Assembly (NCBI GenBank): GCA_038251315.1
Contig: JBBSBK010000004.1
Span: forward strand, 4,477 to 68,476
Origin: JBBKXP01 sp038251315
Lineage (GTDB): Bacteria; Pseudomonadota; Alphaproteobacteria; Rhodobacterales; Rhodobacteraceae
Length of the DNA stretch: 64,000 bases
Reading direction: 5' to 3'
The notes under the pieces are model-generated. The model had not been told where the DNA came from. It did not search any database and was given only the letters and a program-made list of their open reading frames with translations. Of the stretch, positions 18,197 to 26,348 are shown in pieces. The translations under genes were made by a program, and so were the position numbers. The stretch's first letter is position 1. Each line of letters opens with the position of its first letter.

Positions 18197-19598
18197 TTGC
18201 AGGGCGGTCCAGCGCGTCAGCGCGACGGTTCATCTCTGACAAAATAAAATCCTCGAAATGCGCTAACTCAGTGAACACGGATCGCATTCTGTCGTGCAAT
18301 GGGTCAACCAGAAAGTGTGGCCCATAAAGACAGGCCAGAACATAATGCGCCCGAATTTTCAGCGTATCCGAGCCTAGAGCCAGCAGGCCGGCCTTGATTT
18401 GCTGGTCGTGGCACAACTGGATGAAGGCGTTGACCTGCGTCTGATTGGAAAAGCCCCAGTCCGGCCGCAGCAGCCGCCCCAACCAGACCGCAAGCGAATC
18501 CGTCGTGGCAAACGCGCCCTGCAGTGCAGAGCGTGCCTTGACGGTCCCCGCTGCACCGCTGACCAGCACGAAAAGAGGGCCGCTCGTCAGCACTTCTTCA
18601 AAACGCTTGGCGCTGACCGCATGAAAACGCGCTTTCGTGAGATGAGACTCGGCCCACCCGGAATGGCGCGGGTCGCGAAAGAGATTGGTCCCGAAGAAAA
18701 GCGCGCAGGACGCAAGGCGCGCCAGATCGCTTCGCCGCTCAAATCCATGCGGGGCAAGGTCAGACACGATCTGCCGGATCATCGCTGCGATGGGTGCCGC
18801 CTCGGAAATACCGAGTGCCGCGGCCTGCCTGGGGGCCGAAGTGATCAGGCTTTGGGCGAATTCTGCAGCAAATCTGTCTTCGACATTTGCATCGAACGCC
18901 TGCCGGTAGGCCGCGCGCAGAACGAACGGCTTGCGCTCCGGCTGTTCGGCCATGGCGTTCTTCACAACCCAGGTCTCAGAGGGTGTCGGCACGATGAAAC
19001 TGTGGATTGGCGTCCCATCACGCAAGAAAAGGAACCGCGCAAGATCAGATGGATGATCAGCAAGAACACGCAAGACGGCAAGCAGGCTTTTCGGCTCCCA
19101 GAAGCGGAAATAGAACCACTTTCCCTCGGGGTCCTGCACCCGAACGAAGCTGCGGAAATGCCGGACAAGTTCGCCCGGTGATGCGCTGGTCCGCAGATAA
19201 ACGGCGGGCGCGCGATCCCAATGATCCCATGCGTTGTCGCTTTGTGTCATCAGACGTTGTAAGAAACGATCATCCGGAGACAGTTGCAGAATATACGGGG
19301 CGACGTCGGAAAGCTCTGTCGCGGCCTCTCCGAAGAAAAGGCTTTCGCAGGGGGTCGGAGCCACCGATTGCGGCCCGTCAAATTGCGCGATCCTCCCGGC
19401 ATCCACGATCGCATAGCAGTGAAGCGGCGGTGCCTCGATTGCGTCACCATCAGCCGGCGCTTGCGGATCGGCGCTGAACGGTCTGAAGTCTCCGAAAAGT
19501 GGAAATTCAAGTTCGACGGGAGAATAGCGTTCCGGATAGGTATCGCGTTGCTCATCCAGTGGTGCGAAAGCGTCCAGCTTTTTGAAATCCAGACTCAT
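18189..19598 (-). CDS. DUF4123 type VI secretion adaptor (Tap/TEC-like)
   Basis: 469 aa. The DUF4123 domain spans about 55-185. It begins HCYAIVDAGRI, has the strand LFFGEAATELSDVAPYILQL, and includes the family's RTSASPGELVRHFRSFVRVQ and FYFRFWEPKSLLAVLRVL, where the FRFWEP matches the conserved R-F-(Y/W)-D/E-P pattern. DUF4123 proteins load cognate effectors onto VgrG spikes and are encoded just before them. The remaining about 280 residues are helical and unassigned, probably effector-binding. The gene overlaps the effector start by 8 bp, so adaptor, effector and immunity form one transcript. Confidence 0.85.
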   Translation of the reverse strand: MSLDFKKLDAFAPLDEQRDTYPERYSPVELEFPLFGDFRPFSADPQAPADGDAIEAPPLHCYAIVDAGRIAQFDGPQSVAPTPCESLFFGEAATELSDVAPYILQLSPDDRFLQRLMTQSDNAWDHWDRAPAVYLRTSASPGELVRHFRSFVRVQDPEGKWFYFRFWEPKSLLAVLRVLADHPSDLARFLFLRDGTPIHSFIVPTPSETWVVKNAMAEQPERKPFVLRAAYRQAFDANVEDRFAAEFAQSLITSAPRQAAALGISEAAPIAAMIRQIVSDLAPHGFERRSDLARLASCALFFGTNLFRDPRHSGWAESHLTKARFHAVSAKRFEEVLTSGPLFVLVSGAAGTVKARSALQGAFATTDSLAVWLGRLLRPDWGFSNQTQVNAFIQLCHDQQIKAGLLALGSDTLKIRAHYVLACLYGPHFLVDPLHDRMRSVFTELAHFEDFILSEMNRRADALDRPANG

Positions 19599-19911
19599 AT
19601 GGCTGCGTCGCGCGTGATTTCTGTCAAACTTTGGTTCCGAGACTACGGCAGGATCGTGTACTGGCTGAATTTGAAAACCGGATTTGGCTACGGGTCACTT
19701 TTGAGGTTGTTTACAAAAAAACTCATGAAAGGCAATGCGCGTTTTGCCAAGGAACAGGAGGCATGGGTTAAAGTTGATGATCGCTTTTCCCGTGGCATCT
19801 TTGGCCTTCATCATGAAATGGCTTCCTTTTCGTTGGTTGACCATGCAGCCCTGTGCGGAACAGCACCATCGGGCGCAAAAAGCCATCTCTTCACACCAAT
19901 TGCAGATTACC
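19599..19911. other. intergenic region, 313 bp
   Basis: Lies between the adaptor gene start and the BtpA-family stop. Open frames on both strands (plus 19599-19976; minus 19695-20018) run into neighbouring genes and look like no known family. It is more AT-rich than its flanks and must contain the promoter of the minus-strand adaptor-effector-immunity operon. No repeat or clear terminator is seen. Confidence 0.4.
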
Positions 19912-20784
19912 CTAGTCAGATCGGTCGGACGTTTGCGAGGACCCCTCGGACAACCCTTCTGCGGCACGCGCTGTAAAACGGTGCACCCGTTCCGGATCAA
20001 CCGGGTTCCACCAGACACCGCCCACTTTCAACGACGAGGCGACAATCACCCCGTTGGTGCGCGACAGGATCGACACGATGTTGTCTTCGGTGACACCCGA
20101 CCCGACCAGAACCGGCAGATGCGTCGCGGCAGCGATTTCGTCGATTTCCTCGGGGTTGGCGGAATGTCCGGTGCGCTGACCCGTCGCAATCACGCAATCC
20201 GCATCGAAGAAAGCCAGGTCGCGGGTCAGTTCTGCCACCGACCGATCTGCGACGATGGCATGGCTGCCGTGTTTGACATGCGCATCGGCAAAGATGCGCA
20301 CCGTCTCGGCTCGCAACAGCGACCGATAGCGCAGCGCTTCGCCTGCGCGACCCTCCATGAAACCCTCATTGGCGACATAGGCATTGGCCCATTGATTGAC
20401 CCGGATAAAGGCAGCGCCACCCGCCACCGCCGTGGCAAGGGCCGGCAAGGGGGCGTTCGCCAGCACATTGATGCCCACAGGCACGCCCGTAGCCCGCCGC
20501 ACACGGTCTGTTACCACCGACAGAAAGGCAGGCGTCTCGGGCCCGATATCTTCAGGTTTCAAGAATGGAATATCGCCGTGGTTCTCGATGATCAGCCCGT
20601 GCAGGCCGCCCGCCACCAGCGCTTCGGCATCGCGCAGGCAGGCGTCATACAGGCTTTCGACGGTTGCGTCGCGATAGCGCGGTGCGCCGGGGAAGGGCGG
20701 GCAATGGATCATTCCGATCAAAACCTTTTCCCGCCCGAAGATTTCGCCTATCGCCCCTGAACTGCGGTTGGATATGGTTTGCAT
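19912..20784 (-). CDS. BtpA/SgcQ family TIM-barrel protein
   Basis: 290 aa from ATG 20784, which follows a GGAAGG ribosome-binding site; the frame is open further upstream but into the opposing kinase gene. Family marks are VLIGMIHCPPFPGAPRYR at the N-terminus, LIIENHGDIPF, VGINVLANAPLPALATA, FIRVNQWANAYVANEG and LPVLVGSGVTEDNI. BtpA proteins have a TIM-barrel fold; the cyanobacterial name-giver affects photosystem I, while SgcQ belongs to a sugar operon. Here the catabolic neighbours argue for the sugar role. It is separated from the transport operon by the opposing PfkB kinase gene, and its start is only 33 bp from the kinase start. Confidence 0.85.
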   Translation of the reverse strand: MQTISNRSSGAIGEIFGREKVLIGMIHCPPFPGAPRYRDATVESLYDACLRDAEALVAGGLHGLIIENHGDIPFLKPEDIGPETPAFLSVVTDRVRRATGVPVGINVLANAPLPALATAVAGGAAFIRVNQWANAYVANEGFMEGRAGEALRYRSLLRAETVRIFADAHVKHGSHAIVADRSVAELTRDLAFFDADCVIATGQRTGHSANPEEIDEIAAATHLPVLVGSGVTEDNIVSILSRTNGVIVASSLKVGGVWWNPVDPERVHRFTARAAEGLSEGSSQTSDRSD

Positions 20785-20817
20785 CAGAAGACCTTCCGGA
20801 TGGAGTACGGCTGCACC

Positions 20818-21699
20818 ATGCGCGCCTTTGTGATTGGAAACGTGGCACTGGACGAGGCGCTGAGTGTCGACGACCTGCCGGTGCGTGGCACGTCGATCCA
20901 CGGCACAGCAAGCCAGATTGATCTGGGGGGCAAGGGGGCCAACCAGGCGATCGTGCTGGGGCGTGCGGGGTTGGACTGCCGGTTTGCCGCACCCGTGGGC
21001 ACGGACAGCCGGGCAGAGGATATCCGCCGCAGGCTGGCAGCCGAACCGGTAACGGTTGATTTTGTGCCAATCGAGGGGGTGGCAAGTGATCTGTCGATCA
21101 TCCTGCGCACCCCGTCAGGTGACAACGCGATCATCACTACCAATGCTGCCGCGACGGGCCTGACAGAGGCAACGGTGCACAGCGTGATGGCGGGGGCGCG
21201 CCCCGGCGATCTGCTGGTGATGCAAGGCAACCTTTCGGCTGACGCCACGCTTGCCGCGTTTCGCCGGGCGCGGGCGATGGGGATGCAGACGGCACTGAAC
21301 CCCTCGCCGCTGCGTCCGTTCTTTGCGCAGCTTTGGCCGTTGGTCGATCTGGTTTTCCTGAACGAAAGCGAAGCCGCAACCCTTGGCGGTACTGCGGCAC
21401 TTGGGGCGGCTGGCGTTGCGCAGATCGTGCTGACGCTGGGGTCGGCGGGGGCACACCTGATCACGCCGGATGGCAGCGTGACCGTTCCGGCGCAGCCCTG
21501 CACCGTCGTTGATACCACCGGTGCCGGTGATTGTTTCATGGCGACCGCTCTGGCGTCATCCGCGCTTCGGGGCAAGCCCATGGATGCCCGCGCCCTGCGC
21601 CATGCGGCGGCGGCGGCGGCCATTACCGTGTCACGTCCGGGCACAGGTGCGGCCCTTCCGACGCAGGCAGAACTGGCGGCCATCCTGAGCGAGCCGTGA
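20818..21699 (+). CDS. PfkB family (ribokinase-like) carbohydrate kinase
   Basis: 293 aa from ATG 20818, with GGAG 12 bases upstream; ATG 20800 or 20779 would add residues without improving the ribosome-binding site. PfkB signature 1 is seen as IDLGGKGANQAIVLGRAGLD (about 37-56) and signature 2 as DTTGAGDCFMATALASSAL (about 232-250), with the catalytic Asp in GAGD. It should phosphorylate a sugar or nucleoside at the expense of ATP in the cytosol. It is the only plus-strand gene in an otherwise minus-strand pathway, divergent from the BtpA gene and convergent with the amidotransferase-like gene 9 bp away, so its promoter must sit within or beside the BtpA coding start. Confidence 0.9.
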   Translation: MRAFVIGNVALDEALSVDDLPVRGTSIHGTASQIDLGGKGANQAIVLGRAGLDCRFAAPVGTDSRAEDIRRRLAAEPVTVDFVPIEGVASDLSIILRTPSGDNAIITTNAAATGLTEATVHSVMAGARPGDLLVMQGNLSADATLAAFRRARAMGMQTALNPSPLRPFFAQLWPLVDLVFLNESEAATLGGTAALGAAGVAQIVLTLGSAGAHLITPDGSVTVPAQPCTVVDTTGAGDCFMATALASSALRGKPMDARALRHAAAAAAITVSRPGTGAALPTQAELAAILSEP

Positions 21700-21708
21700 C
21701 AGCAGCTG

Positions 21709-22476
21709 TCAGCCACGGCCATGCGCCAGCCAGCCCAAGAGGTTTTTCCAAAGCGTGCCATAGCCGTGCCATGCGCAAAAGGCGGGTGACAGCCAGTGCG
21801 GCCCGATGTCGGATGTCCACGCCGCCGTCCGCCCCTTGCCGAACCCGCCCAGAACCAGCAGCGGATGGCCGCCCTGAGCCAGGGGTATCCGCGCAAGAAC
21901 CTGCGCGCCGGGGCGGACTTCCACCTCGTTCACGCCCAGAACAAACGGCCAGTCACCATCCAGCCCCGCCATCACGGGGTGACCCGGTTCCAGCACCTCG
22001 GCCACGCTGCCTTCGGGCATTTCCACCCGGTCATCCCAAGGGTGGCAGGTGACGGGCAACACATCCTCGACCGGCGTGTTGCGCCAGCGTGCCTTGCCGT
22101 CGATGCCCTGAAAACTGAAATACCCGCCCACCATCAAAAGCCCGCCGCCACGTTCCACCCATGCCTTGATCAGGCGCAGCCGGTTTGGCACGGTCTGCGA
22201 CCGAAGCCACACGGCGGGCGGCAGCAGGAACGAATTCGCCCCGATGTCGGACAGGATGATCACGTCATAGGCATCCAGGCCTTCCATCTCGAACGGGAAA
22301 TTCTCGACCGCGTCATGGGCGGTCATATAGGTCAGATCGAATTCTGTTCCCTTCAGTGCTGCCACCAACGGCTCGGCGCCCAGATGGAAGGTGACGCTGC
22401 CGAACTGGTCAAAGCCCTTGTAATGAGTGGCCGAAGACACCCAGCTTTCGCCTACCAGAAGTACCTTGGTCGTCAT
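21709..22476 (-). CDS. class I glutamine-amidotransferase-like protein (DUF1355-type)
   Basis: 255 aa. The fold pattern is that of the GATase1-like superfamily: an N-terminal KVLLVGESWVSSATHYKG, a mid-region VIILSDIGANSFLLPP, then GGGLLMVGGYFSFQGI where the nucleophile elbow would be, and a closing FGKGRTAAWTSDIGPHW. The usual elbow Cys is not evident, so glutaminase activity is doubtful. It lies 21 bp downstream of the phosphotriesterase-like gene and is probably the last gene of the LacI-led operon. Function unknown; a hydrolase or structural role in the same sugar pathway is inference from context. Confidence 0.8.
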   Translation of the reverse strand: MTTKVLLVGESWVSSATHYKGFDQFGSVTFHLGAEPLVAALKGTEFDLTYMTAHDAVENFPFEMEGLDAYDVIILSDIGANSFLLPPAVWLRSQTVPNRLRLIKAWVERGGGLLMVGGYFSFQGIDGKARWRNTPVEDVLPVTCHPWDDRVEMPEGSVAEVLEPGHPVMAGLDGDWPFVLGVNEVEVRPGAQVLARIPLAQGGHPLLVLGGFGKGRTAAWTSDIGPHWLSPAFCAWHGYGTLWKNLLGWLAHGRG

Positions 22477-22497
22477 GGCAATTCCCTTCCTCGCAAC

Positions 22498-23565
22498 TTA
22501 AACAGCCGCATCAAAGACGCGCCGCGGATTGGTGGTCAACAGGCTGTCGCAGGACGCGGCATCCATTCCGTGCCGCGCCAGACGGGGCAGAAAGTGGCGT
22601 ATCACAAAGGCATAGCCGTTTCCGCCATAGCGCGTCAGCATCATCTTGATGAACACGTCTTGCGACAACAAAATCCGGTCAAGATGCCCCGCATCGGCCA
22701 GCCGCAGGATTGCGCGCGCCACATCGTCATCGCCGGGGCATTGGACCTGCTGATCGGCATAGAAGTAATCCATCCCGATCATGTCGAATTCGATGAACGC
22801 GCCGCGTTCCGCGATGGTGCGCTGATAGTCCCAGTCATCGAACGACGGGTTCATGTGGCACAGAACGGTGTGGGCAAGATCGGCCCCCTCTGCCTCCACC
22901 ATGTCCAGCACGCGGTGGCCAAGGCGGAACCAGCCCGGCAGATGCACCATCAGCGGCAGCCCGGTGCGCACCTGCGCGCGCGCAGCCCCGCGCAGCGATT
23001 TTTCCTCATCCGCCGTGAAATCAGACGACACGCCAATCTCCCCGATCAAGCCGATCTTCGCGTCGGTGCCATCCGTGCCGTGCAATGCCTCGGCCACGAT
23101 CTGATCGGCAATATCATCGACCGAAAGCCGCGCCACGTCACCCGGCATCGACGAGGCAAGGTAGTAGCCCGCCCCCATCACGATGTTCAACCCCGTCCCG
23201 GCCGCGATCCGGCGCAGTTTCACCGGGTCACGCCCGATGCCACGGCAGGTCGGGTCCACCACCGTGCGCCCGCCCGCCTTGGCAAAGGCCCCGATCTCCT
23301 CGATACACAGATCCAATTCGTCCAGCGCGATGTTGTGCTTGTTCACAAACGGGTCTTGCCGCAACTCGGACAGGATTTCGATGCGCACCGGCCCCTCTGC
23401 CAGATGCTGGCGCGCGGGGTCTTTCGGCGCGTTCCACCAGCAGGAACAATCGTTTTGCAGGTGTTCGTGCATCAGCGTCACACCAAGATCGGCGCTGTTG
23501 ATGGGGCCATTGACCGTCATCACCAGACCAGACCCGACATGCGCCGGTGACAGTTCCGTGGTCAT
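22498..23565 (-). CDS. phosphotriesterase-like (PLL) metal-dependent hydrolase
   Basis: 355 aa, amidohydrolase-superfamily barrel. Likely metal ligands are visible: HxH in TLMHEHLQND (about 31-36), a possible bridging acid in IGLIGEIGVSSD (about 163-174), His in LPLMVHLPGW, His in HTVLCHMNPS, and the late Asp in ILLSQDVFIKMM. Many family members open sugar lactones rather than organophosphates. Placement between a sugar ABC transporter and a kinase/BtpA pair favours a lactonase or sugar-phosphate hydrolase. The start overlaps the permease stop by 4 bp. Confidence 0.88.
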   Translation of the reverse strand: MTTELSPAHVGSGLVMTVNGPINSADLGVTLMHEHLQNDCSCWWNAPKDPARQHLAEGPVRIEILSELRQDPFVNKHNIALDELDLCIEEIGAFAKAGGRTVVDPTCRGIGRDPVKLRRIAAGTGLNIVMGAGYYLASSMPGDVARLSVDDIADQIVAEALHGTDGTDAKIGLIGEIGVSSDFTADEEKSLRGAARAQVRTGLPLMVHLPGWFRLGHRVLDMVEAEGADLAHTVLCHMNPSFDDWDYQRTIAERGAFIEFDMIGMDYFYADQQVQCPGDDDVARAILRLADAGHLDRILLSQDVFIKMMLTRYGGNGYAFVIRHFLPRLARHGMDAASCDSLLTTNPRRVFDAAV

Positions 23566-24563
23566 TTCGGTTTCCTTCCAAAGCGAAAGCCACCGCTGAA
23601 CAGTTTGGTGTTCATCCAGATCGCCAGCAGGATGATCGTCCCCGTCACGATCTGGGTGAAGAAGGGCGAGATATGAACAAGGATCAGCCCGTTGCCGATA
23701 ACCGCAATGGTCATCGTGCCCAAAACGGTGCCGATCATGCTGGCCTTGCCCCCCATCAGCGACGTGCCGCCCAGAACGACGGCCGCAATGACCTGCAGTT
23801 CAAAACCGACCGCTGCGTTGGATGACCCCGACCCCAGCCGTGCCGCAATCAATAGGCCCGCAATGGCGCAGGCGACACCCGACACGATGTAGACCGATGT
23901 TACCGTCCATAACGCGGGCATGCCGACGCGCCGCGCCGCCTCCATGTTGGAGCCCACAGCCACGACCTGCCGCCCATAGCGCGTGCGCGCCATGACGACA
24001 AACCCAAAGATCGCCACCAGGATCGAGATCAGCGCGGGCACCGGAAAGCCCGCAAGCGTTCCGCGCCCCAGCCAGAAAAAGCCGGGCACATCCGTGATCG
24101 GGATCGAATAGCCTTCGGTCAGATACAGCGCATAGCCGCGCAGGATCGACAGCCCGGCAAGGGTGACGATAAAGGCCGGGATGCCCTGATAGGCGATGAA
24201 CCAGCCCTGAATGGCCCCGATCACCCCGCCCAGCACCATCATCAGAACAAGAACGGTGATCCAGCCCATCCCCGACGCCAGCGCAATCGCCGCGACGGCA
24301 TTGACCAGCGCCACGGTCGACCCGACCGAAAGATCGATGCCTGCCGTGGTGATCACCAGTGTCATCGCCACGGCGACGATCAGCACCGGGGCCGCCTGCC
24401 GGACGATGTTCAGCAGGTTCCCGGCGGTAAGAAAGGTGGATGTCAGCAGGCTGAACAGCACCATGCAGGCCACAAAGAACACCGCAATCGATAGCACCTG
24501 TGCGTTCTCCGAAATGAAATCAGCCAACGCAGACCCCTTGGCGCGTTCGGAATAGGCGGCCAT
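23562..24563 (-). CDS. ribose-type ABC transporter permease
   Basis: 333 aa with about 9-10 membrane helices and the BPD_transp_2 pattern of RbsC/FrcC proteins: AMTLVITTAGIDLSVGSTVA, GWFIAYQGIPAFIVTLAGLS, AVVLGGTSLMGGKASMIGTV. It forms the membrane channel, as a homodimer, with the ATPase gene that overlaps it by one base and the periplasmic binding protein. The gene sits in a LacI-binding protein-ATPase-permease-hydrolase operon. Confidence 0.93.
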   Translation of the reverse strand: MAAYSERAKGSALADFISENAQVLSIAVFFVACMVLFSLLTSTFLTAGNLLNIVRQAAPVLIVAVAMTLVITTAGIDLSVGSTVALVNAVAAIALASGMGWITVLVLMMVLGGVIGAIQGWFIAYQGIPAFIVTLAGLSILRGYALYLTEGYSIPITDVPGFFWLGRGTLAGFPVPALISILVAIFGFVVMARTRYGRQVVAVGSNMEAARRVGMPALWTVTSVYIVSGVACAIAGLLIAARLGSGSSNAAVGFELQVIAAVVLGGTSLMGGKASMIGTVLGTMTIAVIGNGLILVHISPFFTQIVTGTIILLAIWMNTKLFSGGFRFGRKPK

Positions 24564-25366
24564 CAGTGCGCCCCCTTGCCAACAATCAGATCGACCAGTT
24601 CTTGCAGGTTCGTCTCGCCGATCTGGCGTTCGGCGACCTTGGTGCCTTCATACATCACGGCAATCCGGTCGCAGACGCGGAACAGATCCTGCAGGCGGTG
24701 CGTGATCAGTACCACGCCCACGCCCCTGGCCTTGACCCGGTTGATCAGGGCCAAAACCGCCTCAACCTCGGCCACGGCAAGCGCCGAGGTCGGCTCGTCC
24801 ATGATCAGCACGCGCGGCTGAAAACTGGCGGCCCGCGCGATGGCGATGGCCTGCCGTTGGCCCCCCGACAGCTTTTCAACCTTGGCGGTCAGGCGGGGGA
24901 TGCGGATTTCCAGCGCGTCCAGCATCTGCCGCCCCTCGGTCAGCATGCGCTTCTGGTCCAGAAAAGGGCCGCGAGTCAGTTCACGCCCCAGAAAAAGATT
25001 GCCCACGACATCGACATGGTCGCACAGGCTCAGGTCTTGAAATACCATCTCGATGGCTCGGGCGCGGGCATCGGACGGGCCCGAAAATCGCACAGGTTCG
25101 CCGTCGACACGGATCGTTCCGGCATCGGGAATGTAGGTGCCCGACATCACCTTGGACAGGGTCGATTTTCCGGCTGCATTGTCGCCGATCAGGCCCAGAC
25201 ATTCGCCGGGCATCACATCCAGATCAACGCCCCGCAAGGCCTGATGCGACCCGAAGGTCAGGCTGATGCCCCGCAACGATACCAGCGGCACGGCCCCCCG
25301 CGTGTGCGGGAGGGGGTTGCCCCCTCCCACAGCGGGCGCTTCGGCGTGAAGCGCCGTTTCGGTCAT
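24563..25366 (-). CDS. ribose-type ABC transporter ATPase (single domain)
   Basis: 267 aa, one nucleotide-binding domain as in FrcA rather than the duplicated RbsA form. Walker A is GLIGDNAAGKST, the signature is KLSGGQRQAIAIARA, Walker B is VLIMDEPTSALA, and the H-loop is VVLITHRLQD. The domain proper starts near residue 28 (LVSLRGISLTFG); the preceding Gly/Pro-rich leader is encoded by a palindromic DNA element (25304-25355) and is atypical for the family. ATG 25366 overlaps the binding-protein stop by 4 bp, so the palindromes are both coding and intergenic-like. Confidence 0.92.
   Translation of the reverse strand: MTETALHAEAPAVGGGNPLPHTRGAVPLVSLRGISLTFGSHQALRGVDLDVMPGECLGLIGDNAAGKSTLSKVMSGTYIPDAGTIRVDGEPVRFSGPSDARARAIEMVFQDLSLCDHVDVVGNLFLGRELTRGPFLDQKRMLTEGRQMLDALEIRIPRLTAKVEKLSGGQRQAIAIARAASFQPRVLIMDEPTSALAVAEVEAVLALINRVKARGVGVVLITHRLQDLFRVCDRIAVMYEGTKVAERQIGETNLQELVDLIVGKGAH
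25304..25355. repeat. twin palindromes inside the ATPase coding start
   Basis: Two adjacent inverted repeats: GGGAGGGGG/CCCCCTCCC (25308-25316 and 25320-25328, 3-nt loop) and GGCGCTTC/GAAGCGCC (25335-25342 and 25348-25355, 5-nt loop). They begin 8 bp inside the ATPase start, directly after the binding-protein stop. In the minus-strand mRNA they would form two strong hairpins while being translated as a Gly/Pro-rich leader. They could stabilise the upstream binding-protein message or lower ATPase translation. Confidence 0.7.
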
Positions 25367-26319
25367 TTGAACATGGACCGGAAGTCGTCAACATTGGCCT
25401 TGGTCACGATGGTCACGGGAACCGCGATGTTCCGTTCAACCGTGCCGCCGTCGGTGATGGTTTTAAGCGCGTCAACTGCAGCGCCGCCCATACCTGCGGG
25501 GTCTTGCTGGATCACCGCCTCGACATAACCTGCGTCAATTCCGGCCACCGCCGATGCGGTCAGATCCCAGCCAAAGACCTTGACATCGGCCTGCCGCCCC
25601 TGACTTTCGACTGCCGCCACGGCACCCAGCAGGGCCGGTTCGCCGGTGGCATAGATCGCGGTCATGTCGGGGTTCGCCGTCATCAGGTTTTCAGCCGCGG
25701 CCAGTGCGGTATCCTGCACGTTCTGGCCATCGACGGTGCCAGCCATGGTGATGCCTTCAACGCCTGTCAGAACACCCTCGAACCCATCCTTGCGCAAGTT
25801 TTGGATAAAGGAATTCAGCGCACCCACGACACCGATCTTGGCGCCGCCAGCGCCCTTTGCGTATTCGACAAAATAGGCACCAAGGTCCGCACCCGCCTTG
25901 CCGTTATCTACCCCGATCACCGCCGACTGCTTGCCGTCTTCGGGCAGGATGGCGTCAATGGCAACAACCGGAATACCCGCCGCCACCGCCTGATCGACCG
26001 CCGGCATGATGCCGTTCACATCAATCGCCACAATCGCGATGCCGTCCACACCTTCCTGAATATACGTCTCGATGGCGCTGTTCTGGGCCGCCGGATCGTT
26101 GTTGGCGTTGAAGATCACAAGGTCTACCCCGGCGGCATCCGCTGCCTTTTGCGCGCCTTCGTTCATCTGGTTGAAGAACAGGGCCTGCTGGTTGATCTGG
26201 ACAAGGGCGAACGTCTTTTTGTCCTGTGCCATGCCGGGCACCGCCGCCAAAAGAACGGCCGAGCCAAGAACAAGGCCAAGGCCTCGCCGTGAAAGCGCTG
26301 TCAGTTTTGTCGTGGTCAT
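25363..26319 (-). CDS. ribose-type periplasmic sugar-binding protein
   Basis: 318 aa from ATG 26319; ATG 26331 is an in-frame alternative. A signal peptide (about 1-31, LGLVLGSAVLLAAVPGMAQ) precedes a type I periplasmic-binding fold: FALVQINQQALFFNQMNEGA, IFNANNDPAAQNSAIETYIQ, GIAIVAIDVNG, VIGVDNGKAGADLG, MTAIYATGEPALLGAVAA. These match ribose/fructose-binding proteins. It captures the substrate for the ATPase-permease pair downstream. The ligand is unknown, but the downstream PLL, kinase and BtpA genes suggest a sugar, lactone or nucleoside. Confidence 0.92.
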   Translation of the reverse strand: MTTTKLTALSRRGLGLVLGSAVLLAAVPGMAQDKKTFALVQINQQALFFNQMNEGAQKAADAAGVDLVIFNANNDPAAQNSAIETYIQEGVDGIAIVAIDVNGIMPAVDQAVAAGIPVVAIDAILPEDGKQSAVIGVDNGKAGADLGAYFVEYAKGAGGAKIGVVGALNSFIQNLRKDGFEGVLTGVEGITMAGTVDGQNVQDTALAAAENLMTANPDMTAIYATGEPALLGAVAAVESQGRQADVKVFGWDLTASAVAGIDAGYVEAVIQQDPAGMGGAAVDALKTITDGGTVERNIAVPVTIVTKANVDDFRSMFK

Positions 26320-26348
26320 TTTGTGTCCCATCTGTTGGAAGTTGCTAT

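Noticed and set aside
21796..23550. 584-codon plus-strand open frame across the amidotransferase and phosphotriesterase genes
   Set aside because: The translation is His/Arg/Gln-rich shadow sequence opposite two conserved genes; long antisense frames are expected in GC-rich DNA.
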